Shown here in pieces: positions 39,438 through 51,100 of a stretch of DNA of 64,000 bases (its first letter is position 1; each line of letters begins with the position of its first letter). Under the pieces are notes generated by a model, which was not told where the DNA came from, did not search any database, and was given only the letters and a program-made list of their open reading frames with translations. The stretch is from contig CM054183.1 in assembly GCA_028829895.1 (NCBI GenBank), forward strand, positions 13,644,975-13,708,974. The letters are read 5' to 3'. A program made the translations under genes and the position numbers. The DNA is from Sinotaia quadrata (Eukaryota > Mollusca > Gastropoda > Architaenioglossa > Viviparidae).

Positions 39438-39439
39438 AC

Positions 39440-39600
39440 CTCATCCTACACATGTTGTGGTAGCGCTCTTCAGTCGTCGGCGAGTCTCCTAAAAGTCCTA
39501 GTTTCCGTCACGAAGCGCCGCATCGCGGCTAAGTGGCGCGTACGATGGGGCCTTGCCGGGGTTTTTCTGGTGCATTTTATTGTCCATTCTTCTGTTGTAG
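39440..39600 (-). promoter_or_regulatory. CpG-rich patch, candidate TPST promoter or first non-coding exon
   Basis: About 160 bp with many CpG dinucleotides, in sharp contrast to the AT-rich flanks. On the minus strand it ends with GGATGAG/GTAAAAACA, a good splice-donor match at 39,440/39,439. The position, 4.7 kb upstream of the TPST start codon on the same strand, fits a 5' UTR exon. This is inference only: no transcript was seen and the opposite-strand frame 39,405-39,608 has no recognised product. Confidence 0.3.
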
Positions 39601-40840
39601 ACACGTAAGCAAATTCGGATTAAAACTACAACCACACACACACACACGCACGCACACACACACATCTGTGACAATAAAAGCATTCACATAGGATCAGCGA
39701 TGGTTTAAATCTGATAAATGATGAACAGATTTCATGCATAAGCATATACAATTATACATGTATAAACCAGTGCATGTATTTAAATACCAGGCGGGTGGGG
39801 TTTGGGGTATAGCAACTGCCACTGAATTTTCGTAACGCTTTCTGGTTTCTGCAAGACGGCGCTGAGCCATTTACTTGTAGACTAGTGAAATGATCTGCAA
39901 CTGGTACTGAAAACGTTGGAGGCGAGCAACACTATTGGCAACCGGTTGGGACAGTAGTTAGTGTGTGTTTATGATGTGGTGTAGCGAACCTATACATGGC
40001 AGGGCCTGCGTGATGTACTTCACCAAGATCACGAAGTTTTGGATTTTTATTGTTTAGTGATTAATGTGATTTTAACCTTAATAACAAATTAATGGAATTC
40101 CCCGCACACAAAAAAGCACGGTAGAACGGACGTTATGAATGTCGCAGAATATATCGTAGCTTAAACGTTTGTGCATTTTCGCAAAACTTTTAAAACTAAA
40201 AATCTCAGGGCGGGATTAATTACCAGCTTGTAAAGCAATTTACATCTATTCCCGAGTAGACTCGGAAGGTGTGTGCGCGCGCGCGCATGAGTGTAGCATG
40301 TATGCATATGCATATTTGTGTTTGTGTGTGTATAAAAGTGTGAGTGCATGTGTACATATTTGTGTGTGCGTGTACGCTGGAAAGATTAAAAAAAAATTGT
40401 TAAACGTTCGCTCTTCTTGTTTCTTTCTAAGTTTGCTGTTTATGATGTTTACCATCTTGTTTTGTGCTCCCAGCACAAAAACTGTAAGTACAGACGCGTA
40501 CACAGACCACGTGACATCTGGTGACCAACACAACGCAAATTGACGTCATACATCAGCAGATCCAGTTGCTAACAGTTTATACAAGCGTAAGAAAACCCGG
40601 ATGCAAATGACAGTAGGCGGTCTAAATGTCTGTTCAGAGACAAACTGATAATGACGGTGACAGTGCAAATACTAATGACAAGGTTGAGATAATTGTTGGG
40701 GTAGATCGCTAATTAGGGCTAGGTTTCGAATTATGGCTATCATTCACATGCACATTTTTCTGAAAAGAAGAAATGTATCTTAAAAGATAACAATCAATCA
40801 CCCCCCCCCTCTCTTCTCCACGCACTGTTAAAAGTAAGTT
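39601..40840. other. Non-coding stretch with small microsatellites
   Basis: Short CA runs near 39,633-39,664 and an imperfect GC/TG run near 40,273-40,375. Open frames across them are low-complexity. No gene seen. Confidence 0.5.
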
Positions 40841-40861
40841 GTGTGTGTGTGTGTGTGTGTG

Positions 40862-40901
<40 letters not shown>
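40841..40901. repeat. (GT)n microsatellite
   Basis: About 60 bp of GT with one interruption. Confidence 0.95.
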
Positions 40902-40903
<2 letters not shown>

Positions 40904-43595
40904 TTCTCCTTGGAATCATTTTGGTATCATTTTACAACGCCACCACTTACTAGTCAACACTCTACTTTCGTCATCAATTAATAGTATCCTGTAAGTTTCT
41001 GCCAATGATTTTGTAATGGATGACGTAATAATTTACTGAGACGTTGACAAAATAATGTTGTAATAATTCCCCTCGCCACACCAATTTCTTCAAGTGAGCA
41101 CCCAGGATAAATCAAGCAATTAATACAAGGTTTAATATTTTGAAGTGACGAAGCAGATTCGACTAGGGGAGGGGGGACGAGATAAGGAGGGGATAAAAGT
41201 TGTAACCGTCCACCGGTGTGAAATCAGAACTGAATGTATGAGTGACATGTCCACCACCAGCACAACAGCAACAGCATACCACCAACATTATTAAAACAAA
41301 ATTAACCAACAAACGAAAATGCAGCACACTTAAATGATTCATTCTGTAGCTCATGGTACTGGACTAGACTTTACCCAGACCGCCCCCCCATCCCCCCCAA
41401 CCGAAAATAGATATAGATACAATTCTCAAGCATTCACATCCTCGCTAACATTTCCTGCTTTTAGCACCTCTTCATTCCTTCATTTCTAAGACAGAGCTTC
41501 CTCCTCAGACGCTTTCGTCTGTATGCGAAAATCAGAAATAAAAGCAGCAAGCAGACTTCAATGGACACAAAATTTCAAGAATCCATGCCATCAGACTGGG
41601 TGGGTGGGTGGGAATCCTTGCGCTCTCGGTCCGAGATATATAAACGTTCTCATTTAGCACTGCCTTATTTTGACCTTTGCAGAGAAGAGCACACCTTTTG
41701 TCTTTGATGTTTTGATCTGCTTTAGACTGCAGTGACTACTGTACTCGATGATAACATTGAATTCACACACCAGATCGAAGTGAACAAGGCTGTGTCCAGC
41801 TTAAGTAGCGGTCGTAAACTTTTACGTAGCCCTCCACTCGAGATGCAAACGTCCTTGAGCGTCGAAAAACTTCATAAGTGATATTAAAAAGTAAAACTTG
41901 AAGCAATATTCATAAGTTCTTTAAAAAAAGCATTCTCTTTAGTTAGCCGGAATTCATATCTTCTACAACGAAATGTTGCTGGTGGCAAGATTTGGGATCA
42001 TGTGTATCATATTTAATTTGAGAAGGAAGCTGCAATGCAAATCGGGCAGCAATATTATCATCCTCGTTCTCTTCATCTTTATTATACATCTTTATTATCT
42101 TCACCATTCTTTTCACCACCACCACCATTTTCTTAGCCTCTTCAGCTCCTCCTTCTTTTCTTTATTACGTCACGAAAGTATCCAAAATTGTGCTGACCTG
42201 AGTTTCAACGTGACGGCAGCGATTTATTTTCATTATGTACGTCGCACATGCTCTCTAAAAATATATATCATTAAACTTCAACATAATGGTTTAGTGATGT
42301 GGTTAAAAGTCAGGCCTGAGGAGAGAGGGGTGCAGCTGGTATATTGTTCCGGAGCCCTTGGAGCTCAAAGGGGGGCCATGAAGGGGGAAAATTTTAAAAA
42401 TACATGTGTGTTTGAACTTTGTATAAGGGCCCACACACCTGTGCACCGGGGCCCTGACTTTCCCTGTTAAAAGTTCCATTTTGTCCCCCACCACTACTAA
42501 CATCATCACCCCCATCCCCACTGCCCAATAATCTGAATTAAAAAAAAAATAATTTGAGTATTGTTTGTTTTCTAGACTTCCGTCACAGATCAGCACTTGC
42601 ACGACTAAGCAGTTGGACAAACGCGCGACGAGAATGCGCAAGGGAGGGTATCGAGGATATTTTGATGATGGGGACATTTTAATTTCTGGTCCCTGCTTGG
42701 AGCTCCCAGCCATTGGTCTGCTTGAGGCACGCGGGACTGCCTGGCTACTTTGCTTTACGTCTCCCCTCAAAAAAAATATACCCACTCCCGGTAGGGCGGC
42801 TACACACAGTCGAACAATAGTACAGATAATAAACTTCGTCCACCAGAGCAGACAACTCTTATCATCTGAACACTAGCGACAAAGCGTTGATGAACTAGCT
42901 TGCAGGTGGTATTATATGAAATACATTATTATTTATGGTGTACTAAATTAGCATTGTGCAACCTATTTCATGCTGCTGTTAGAAATAATCAGTTCACAAA
43001 GTGGAGAAAAACAGGGACCTTTGTGCTTTCAACTGGTTTACCGCGTCAGCCTGCAGTCCTGTAGAAAGAACTTTGAAACGTCAGATAGCGACGTATTGAC
43101 GTACGCACAATTAAAAGAAAAAATATTACGTAGACGCCTATGATCTTAAAGGTGTACTCCCCCTCCCCCCAAACGTTTACTACGTTAATATATTTATTGA
43201 TAATAGTGTATTATTTAAATCAAGGTTGTCTGAAATAGATTTAAAAGAAAATGAACCTTTGAATTTGTATATTAAGTATGCTACAAGAACGATTTCTAGC
43301 TGAACCGGGGTTTTGTTTGGGAGATATTTTTATCGAATTTTCTACTTAATTAGATGCTCCGTTTTAGTGGTGTCTTTAGTATAAACAACAAGAACAACAA
43401 GAGAACAATATTACTCCTACTAGTATTTCTACTGCTACTATTACTACTGTGAGAACAATGGAGTAAAAATCCCCAAAATAGCAGTCACAGAAGCAGAAGT
43501 CAAAATACTGTTACTTCGAGATAGTAACAGTTCGAGAGATTCCTGCGCGAAGACCAGATATTTCAGTTCTCAGTAAGTCTAACAGAACGGCAGCA
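40902..43595. other. Non-coding stretch, no gene seen
   Basis: Overlapping open frames on both strands at 41,943-42,876 show no recognisable domain. A GC-rich patch near 42,330-42,460 contains GCACCGGGGCCCTG, related to a motif near 44,530. Poly-C tracts occur near 40,801 and 41,380. Confidence 0.45.
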
Positions 43596-43935
43596 ATGAA
43601 CAACGTCTCTGTTACAAGTGACAGAAACATAAAAAGAAAAGAAAGAGAAAAAAATAGAAGAATACCAGGATCTTACATTAGAAATTCAGAGATTGTGGAA
43701 TGTAAAAGCAGAAGTGATACCTGTAGTGATAAGAGCCTTGGGGAATGTAACATCCGAATGGAAGTCTATCTGAATAAACCACCTGGAAACCACAGATTCA
43801 CCCCATTACTAAAAGCAGTGCTCCTCGGAAGTGCCCACATCCTCCGTAAAACCTTGGATCTCCCAGAATCTTGGTAAGGTTCCGAGACCATGATTCACAA
43901 CCGACAGTCAAACGTCATGGAAAGAGACTGAATAA
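43596..43935 (+). pseudogene. 3'-terminal fragment of a non-LTR retrotransposon (LINE), frameshifted
   Basis: Across at least two frames the sequence encodes the C-terminal end familiar from LINE-like reverse-transcriptase ORFs of invertebrates: a KIEEYQDLTLEIQRLWNVK segment, then AEVIPVVIRALG, then after a frameshift LLKAVLLGSAHILRKTL, ending LPESW and a stop at about 43,877. About 50 bp of 3' UTR and an (AAT)n tail (from about 43,931) follow. The reverse transcriptase itself is absent, so the copy is 5' truncated and not functional. The LINE clade is not assigned. Confidence 0.7.
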
Positions 43936-43956
43936 TAATAATAATAAAAATAATAA

Positions 43957-44150
43957 AATAATAGTTATTATTCAGTCTCTTTCCACGACTTCTGTTTGAC
44001 TGTCGGCTGTGATCCAAGGTCTCGGAATCTTACCAAGATTCTGGGAGATCCAAGGTTTTACGGAGGATATGGGCACTTCCGAGTAGCGCTGCTTTGAGTA
44101 GTGGAGCGATTCTGTGGTTTCCAGGGAGTTTATTCAGGTAGCCTTCCAAT
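43957..44150 (-). mobile_element. Second LINE 3'-end fragment, inverted
   Basis: On the minus strand it reads from CTACCTGAATAAACTCCCTG through the same LLKAALLGSAHILRKTL-type coding end and 3' UTR as the plus-strand copy, ending in an AT-rich tail. The two copies are about 85-90% similar by eye and meet tail to tail, so 43,760-44,150 can fold on itself. A (TTA)n microsatellite (44,154-44,183) flanks its truncated end. Confidence 0.75.
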
Positions 44151-44151
44151 A

Positions 44152-44153
<2 letters not shown>

Positions 44154-44183
<30 letters not shown>
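44154..44183. repeat. (TTA)n microsatellite
   Basis: About 10 TTA units next to the inverted LINE fragment. Confidence 0.9.
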
Positions 44184-44186
<3 letters not shown>

Positions 44187-44855
44187 GTCACTACTAACGT
44201 TGTAGAACAATGAAGATTTCTCTTTTCTCAGTCAGAGTGATTTTCGACCTAGACTGATTGATTTGAATTGATTTGGGTTTCTTGTCCCTATCTAAGAGTC
44301 ATTGATTTTAGAATGGGGCATAAGCCCTGCAGTACAGAAATATATGAATAAGAAAATGGGTGGGGTTGTTGGGAATGGGGGGGGGGGGATTTGGGGTATG
44401 CCATCTTAACCTGGCAGCAGTGTCGTCTTATCGCACGGGCACGCTGGGTATTTGCCCGGGGCCTCACGAGCATAGAGGCCCCATGTTAATCTATGTATGT
44501 TTTATTCTTGTGAGTGGTTGTGTAGGCAGGGGCCCCGGTGCACTGCTTAGACGGCCGCGTTTGGCAATAGCCAACAGCTTACTCTTTCTGATTTTCAACT
44601 GCCAAAGAATTTTCAGCAATGAAATGCCTATATCACAGGGCCCTGATTTATCGTCCCACCCGAGGGGCTGACTACGTACAAGTTAAAGAGTTGAGATAAG
44701 TTTTCCCACCTCGATAGGGATCAACTCGGACAATTTGAGTAAGAGGCCAGTGCCCTACAGTGTGCCTAACCACTTGAACAGTATACTCATGCTGGAATAA
44801 TTCCAGGGCAAGCGTTTGGGGACGGCAACTTACGTATAAGTCATGAACTTATAGA
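44184..44855. other. Non-coding stretch, GC-rich patch
   Basis: The 44,400-44,600 patch is GC-rich with GGGGCCTC and GGGGCCCCGGTGCAC motifs, the latter resembling one near 42,440 in reverse complement. The frame 44,360-44,671 has no recognised product. Confidence 0.45.
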
Positions 44856-45018
44856 CAATCAGTCAAAGAGGTGTCTTTTCCCTACATGCAATCAGTCAAA
44901 GAGGTGTCTTTTCCCTACATGCAATCAGTCAAAGAGGTGTCTTTTCCCTATATGCAATCAGTCAAAGAGGTGTCTTTTCCCTAAATGCAGAAAATCAAAG
45001 AATTGTCTTTCCCTAAGG
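44856..45018 (+). repeat. 33-bp minisatellite, 4 copies plus a degenerate fifth
   Basis: Units start CAATCAGTCAAAGAGGTGTC at 44,856, 44,889, 44,922 and 44,955, nearly identical. Weaker relatives continue to about 45,060. Confidence 0.93.
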
Positions 45019-45848
45019 CAGAAATTCGCAGAATGAGTCATAGAACTATTATTTCCCTATGGGTAGTTTGATCCAAAGTTGAATTCCCCTACAGCAAAAA
45101 AAAAAAAAAAGAAAAGAAAACTATGCTTTTTCCATAAAGTTAGAGTGTCATAAAATATCTTTTTTATTATAGGCGATCAGGAGTTGTCGTTCTCCTAACA
45201 GGTCTACGTACATACAAACTTGTGTTGTCTCTGTCAGCAAACAGCCGTAAGTTGTTCTCTTCCGACAGGCAGGTTAAAAGTCAGATTTGTCTCTTCTCTA
45301 TAGGCAAACCTTATCTTTTGTATAAATGTATAAACAGACAAAAAGGCAAAAATTATCTTTTCCTTACTGGTAATCAAACATGAAAATTTTCTTTCTCTAC
45401 AGGCAGACAAACAGGTAAAAATTGTTTTCCCAAAGGATTATAAATACCGCAAGAGTTGTCTGTCCCATACATGAAAATAAACTCCGCTCAGTCAGAAAAT
45501 GGGAAGAAAGCGTTTAGTCCCCAAAGTCCAATCGCTTTCTATCGTTCTCGTAAATTATGTGCATATATAACTGAATACACGCAAGTTAGACGTGTGAATA
45601 GATTGAAAGAATACTGATGACTGTTACAATGACTGACTTTTGACATGCTCTTACTTCGGCTGGCCTGCACAACACTGAGCTCTGTTGTCACTTTGGTCAG
45701 TACTCGCGACGTTGCGCGAGAGGATTCAGTATGTCAAAGGCAGTGAATTATGTTGGCTTAGTTAAGCAAAATTGGAATCGAAACTTATTATTAGCTGTGC
45801 GAAGGCGTTCACATTATCCACTACAGCTTCACTTATTTCAGCGCACGC
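45019..45848. other. Non-coding stretch, no gene seen
   Basis: Scattered phrases of the type TCTTTTCCCTA and AGGCAAAAATTATC suggest a very decayed extension of the preceding minisatellite. No gene seen. Confidence 0.45.
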
Positions 45849-45856
45849 GTGTTTGT

Positions 45857-45938
<82 letters not shown>

Positions 45939-45940
45939 AT
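45849..45940. repeat. (GT)n microsatellite
   Basis: About 90 bp of nearly pure GT. Overlapping Cys/Val-only frames on the plus strand are artefacts. Confidence 0.95.
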
Positions 45941-46243
45941 GTGTGTGGATGTGTTTTGTGAGAGTGTGTTAAAATTGCTGAGTAAGCAAATGAAAGGAGT
46001 AGTTTTATTTTGTATGATATTCAGTTTGTCCTAATTAGGTATGTGTCCTTGGTGAACACCACGGACGCAAGTAAAGAAAGAAATAGGACTTATGTTTTGA
46101 TAGTGACCATCTTTTTTCACTGAAACCATCTATTTGGACTTCCTTTTTTTAAAATTACAATTTGGACCCTTTAAACTGAGGATGTGCAATTATAGTGTAT
46201 TGTCAAATCGAAACTGGCCAATCTTGAACATTGTAACATAACA
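45941..46243. other. Unremarkable flank of the LTR element
   Basis: No gene or repeat recognised. Confidence 0.5.
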
Positions 46244-46248
46244 GGTAA
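46244..46248. repeat. Target-site duplication, left copy
   Basis: GGTAA immediately before the left LTR, repeated immediately after the right LTR. Confidence 0.95.
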
Positions 46249-47985
46249 TGTCACAAAACGGGAGGCTCGTTACAAGCCGACCCTGAGCTGAAGTTAGAGA
46301 TGCAAGGGGTGAAGTCTATTTTTGGCCTGCTCCGGTGCACCTCCAAGAAAAGCCCATGTGACGTATGCCAGTACTACGTCGTGTCAAGTTGTTACATAGA
46401 CACACATGACATACTCCATTGATGTTTGGGTGGGGCCCACTTTATTAATGTCATGCCAAGGAACGTTTTATTGGCAGTGTGTGTTGTGAGTGTGTATCAT
46501 AAATGTGAATAAATGGACGAACAGACGAACGGTGCAAAACAATAGTACAAATTCTTTCGTCCCTCTCAAAAACTATGAATAACAAGAGAGTTGAAAGATG
46601 TTTAAATCAGGTTATTTATTTCCCGATTTAAAAGGGGCACTACTCTTTCGCACAGTGATTAATTCATTCATTCAACTTTCCAATGTCATACACTCTTTGG
46701 GAAATAAGGGGAGATGAAAATGATGAAATTCAAAATATAAAATAAAGATTAATTACACAATTCTTATGCGGCAAATGTGGCCGCTTTAACAATAGTTCAC
46801 ATGTAAAATAAGCATTACTTTTAACATTAGAGTTCTTATTTTGCAAACGATATAATAGTGTTCATTTTCTTAAGAGTCCTAGACTTAAGTATGTGCGCGT
46901 TAGCCGTGCGAATGATTACTCACTATTAATGTCAGAGTTCCAAGGAGATGACGTAATCTCACACGTCACTTATAAGCGGCACTTCAAAGTGAAGATAGAC
47001 GCAATGGAGGCGTCGCATTACAGGTGAAGATTCTGCAGAATCTAGGCACCACTTTCAGATTATCACTGGGGAGAAATCTGAAATTTAACTGACTGTTGTC
47101 AGTCTCGATAATTGTCGCTGTTTGTTGGTTGTCGTGGAAACGGACCCCCCAACGACGTTTAGCATTATCGGGTAGAGTCGTCCAGTGGGATGTGTCGTCG
47201 CATTACATTGAGTGTAGAACTCCGGATTGTCTGTAAGAAAATCTCGGTGCTAGCCCCTCAATTTGCGGGATAGACTGCCAAAACGAACTCAGACAGGGGG
47301 AAGAACAAGTTGGTCCCTCGTGTCGTTAACTGCATACAACCAGCGTCGCATGCATCGGGTTTTCTTTGGACAGTGAACTTTCCACTTTGCCAACAATTAT
47401 ACTGAGTAATTTTGCCTCGTTACTCAATATATGGCATCAGACGGATGGAAAACGGATGGAAAGAGATTATTGCAGCTTTCCTTTATGAAATCTCTGTACA
47501 TGAGATAATTCATACGTGAAGTTAGACTGGCTTCAGACGAATCGACGTTTTCAACATTGAGAATAAAGTCTTCATTTTGCCTCTTATATAGCTCTCACTG
47601 AAGGTTTCCAAAACTTCCAGAAGCTATGTCCTGTGACATGATTTTTGCCTTGGATATATAGTGGTAATCGTGATGCACGCTTTTCTGTGGTCAATTCTAA
47701 TGCGCACTGGCCATTTCACTCGTCAACAACATGTGACGGTATTGCGCAGTTGTCCCAATTTATTTAATATACATATTCTTCATAAACTAATACATATATT
47801 CAATATGATATATTAACACACACTGCGTCACGAACGTCTGTCTACTAAAGAGATCTTAGGTGACCGTTACTGGAATTTCATGCTACATACGAAAAATAAC
47901 AAAACTCGGATTACTTCAATTAGTTTTGTTAGCGGTTTATTAAAATGAAATAAAATATAATTTCTGTCCCTCGTTTCCTGTGACA
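46249..47985 (-). repeat. 3' LTR of the retrotransposon
   Basis: 1,737 bp, offset exactly 6,746 bases from the other LTR. Starts TGTCACA and ends TGTGACA on the plus strand (short inverted ends). On the minus strand an AATAAA polyadenylation signal lies at 46,441-46,446. Confidence 0.97.
46441..46446 (-). terminator. Candidate poly(A) signal in the 3' LTR
   Basis: AATAAA on the minus strand about 190 bases before the outer LTR end. Other AT-rich candidates exist further inside the LTR, so the true R/U5 boundary is not fixed. Confidence 0.35.
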
Positions 47986-47996
47986 ACCCCCTTCTT
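47986..47996 (-). other. Polypurine tract (PPT)
   Basis: AAGAAGGGGGT on the minus strand, directly adjoining the start of the 3' LTR. This is the expected position for the plus-strand DNA primer. Confidence 0.85.
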
Positions 47997-48114
47997 AAAA
48001 TTGATTGGAGCTCACAGAGTGGAAATCAAATAGGAACAAAAAAAATTTTATTTCACACGATAGTCCCCACAGGAATTTTATGCGCATCTGTGGAGAGACT
48101 ATCCCCTCTCTTGT

Positions 48115-51100
48115 TTATATCGCGGTTATGGCATGCCGGGATAATGCATCGGCACCCGAATTTTCTCGGCCCGCGATGTGTTCGACAACGAAGCTATACT
48201 CCTGTAGCAGGAGTGTCCATCTAGTTAGCCTAGCGTTATCGTACATGCTAGTGCGCAGATATGTCAGCGGCTTATGATCGCACTGCAGGATGAATGGTTT
48301 AGAGTACAGATAAGCACTAAATTTCTTGAGTGCCCATACGATTGCTAAGCACTCTTTTTCAATCGTAGAATACCGTGTCTCACGATCTAACAGTTTCTTA
48401 GACGCGTATGCTACCGGTAGGTATTCGTCATCTGTCTCTTGGAGAAGTATGGCACCGAGGCCTTCGTCTGATGCGTCGGTCCTGACAATAAATCTTTTGT
48501 CAAAGTCTGGTAACTGTAGGACGGGTTTACTGGTCAAGATGTCCTTCACTTTTTCGAGGGCGGTGCTACACTCTGCCGTCCATCGTATTTTCGTGGGTTG
48601 TTTGTTCCCAGTTAAGTCCGTCAGTGGTTTTAGAAGCGTACTGAAGTTTGGGACAAATTTTCGGTAGTACCCCACTAGCCCCAAAACTGCCCTGACCTGT
48701 TTCTTTGTAGTCGGTAAGGTCATGTCACGAATGGCTGCAGTCAAGTCTAGATTTGGGCCTATTTGTCCGTCACTTATGATATGGCCAAGAAACTCAATTT
48801 CTCGAAAGCCCGCGCGTACTTTGGTGGGTTTCACGGTCAATTTATGGCGCTCGAGAATATCAAGTAGACCACCCACTGAGGATAAATGTTGGTCCCATGT
48901 TCCTGTTGCTACCAGTATGTCATCAAAGAAATTCAATGCATCAACGCTCTCTAACGGTAATTTTCGCATGAAGCGCGCGAATGTTGCGGGTGCGTTCGCT
49001 AGTCCGAACGGTAGTCGGCAAAACTGAAATAGGCCTAGCGGGGTTGGAAATGCTGTTTTTGGTCTGTCGTCAATAGCAACCGACAGTTGCCAGTACCCTT
49101 TGCACATGTCAAACTTTGAAAAGTAATGTGCCTTGGTTAGTTTTGCGAATAATTCGTCCTGATTTGGGATAGGTTCCGCATCGAATTCAGTTATCTCATT
49201 TAACTGTCTGTAGTCCACACAAAAACGAAGCGTACCGTCTTTCTTTTTAACTAAGACGACCGGTGATGAATATGGGGAGATTGACTGTTCAATCACGCCC
49301 TGTTCTTGCATTTCACGCACCTGTTCTGCTATGTACTTTGTGCTCTCATATTTCTGTGGGTACTGTTTTAAGCGTATCGGTTTGTCACTTAAAAGTTTGA
49401 TGCGGTGTTCAACCAAATCTGAGTGGCCCGGTTGGTCGGTGAATATGCGCGCATGTCTGTGTAAGAGTTCTGACATTGCGTCGCGCTGTTCGACAGTTAA
49501 GTTCGAGTCAATCTCGACTTGATCGACTGTAACTGCGGGGTTAGGCGTGGTTTCGGCGGACATCATGTCTGTTCTGAAATTGGAGTCTTCCAATTGTATC
49601 AGTGCGACATTCACGTTTTGTATCTGTTCGTCGCTGCGTTCATAGTAACGCTTTAGCATATTTATGTGATAGATTTTCTGCTTATTTCCTATCTGTATGC
49701 TATAATCGTTCTGCTTCACACGCTTAATAACGCGGTAGGGTCCACGCCAGTGCATTTGCATGCGGTTGTTATGCGTAGGCCGCAAGAGTAATACGAGCTG
49801 ACCTGATTCGAGGTTACGTTCCACAGCTGTACGGTCAAAATTTCGCTTGTATCGGGGTTGTTTTTCGCGAATGTTTTCCTGTGCTAAGTGACATGTCTCG
49901 GTCAGACGTTGACGTAGTTCGGCTACGTACGTGTGAACATCTTTACCATCGGTCACAGTGTCTCCCTTGACCCATGTTTCTTTTATTAGCTTAAGGGGAC
50001 CACGAGGTTGCCTGCCGTATAGTAGTTGGAACGGTGAATAGCCCGTACTCTCTTGTGGGAGTTCGCGATACGCGAAGAGTAATGGTGCTAGAAAACGCGG
50101 CCACTGGTCGGGTTGTTCCGAGGCCATTTTAATTAACATTTTCTTTATCGTACCGTTGAAACGTTCAACGGCACCATTAGACTGAGCGTGATATGGTGAT
50201 GAGAACAACTGTTTACACGCCAGTAGACGTATTGTTTCAGCCATCATTGCTGAGGTGAATTGAGTGCCCTGGTCACTCAATATTTCTCGAGGTACGCCCG
50301 TGCGAGAAAATACGTCTATTAAAGCGTCTGCGACTTCGATCGCTGTGATGCCCTTTAATGCGACTGCTTCTGGATATCGTGTTGCAAAATCCACGATTGT
50401 TAGGATATAGCGATATCCTCCTTCGGCCGCGGGAATGATTGGGCCAATAATGTCTACTGCGACTTTTAGGAATGGTTCCTCTACTGTTGGTACTATCTCG
50501 AGGGGAACTCGACTGACACGCCCTCGGTCGATATGTTGTTGACACTGCGTACATGTACGAACGTACGAGCGAACATCCCTACTCAGGCCTGGCCAAAAAA
50601 AGTCCTCGCGAATCCGTTGTTCAGTGCGACGTGCGCCCTGATGTCCGGACATGATTGAGTCGTGTGCAAAGCTTAGAATCAGCGGTCTGAGTGGTTTAGG
50701 GGTAAATAGACACGTGGTGCTTCTAGTATCATTTTCCTTAAAGTCGGTGCGCCGAAACGCTAGCCCGTCCTTCAGGAAATACGTAATTGTCGCGTACTTG
50801 CTGGACGTAATAGTGTTTTTCCGTGCCAGCTTTAGCATTGAGGACAAACTTTTGTCCTCCTGCTGCAGGTGACTGAGTTGACTTGGGGTCAACTGCGGAA
50901 ATGTGTTCTCGACTATCTTTAGAGCCGGGGGTCCTTGTTTACTACGTTCCCGTTGTGCTCTAGTGGTTACGGGGAGAACAGGATAGATGTCATCAGTGTG
51001 TGCGTCACACTGCCCGGGCGATAGTATGAATCCGAACTGCATGTCTCTTATCACTGCGGCGGTGACTGTACCGGAAAATACGGGTGACGTAACATGTACA

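Noticed and set aside
41943..42876. Overlapping frames of 103-165 codons on both strands
   Set aside because: No domain, unusual His/Pro-rich composition, open on both strands at once; no splice or homology support.
44396..44660. hAT-type DNA transposon termini (CAGTGTCGTCTTATCG start)
   Set aside because: The start resembles an hAT end, but no matching inverted terminus or 8-bp duplication was found nearby.
45731..46034. Cys/Val-only open frames
   Set aside because: They translate a (GT)n microsatellite in different frames; no start context, domain or exon structure.
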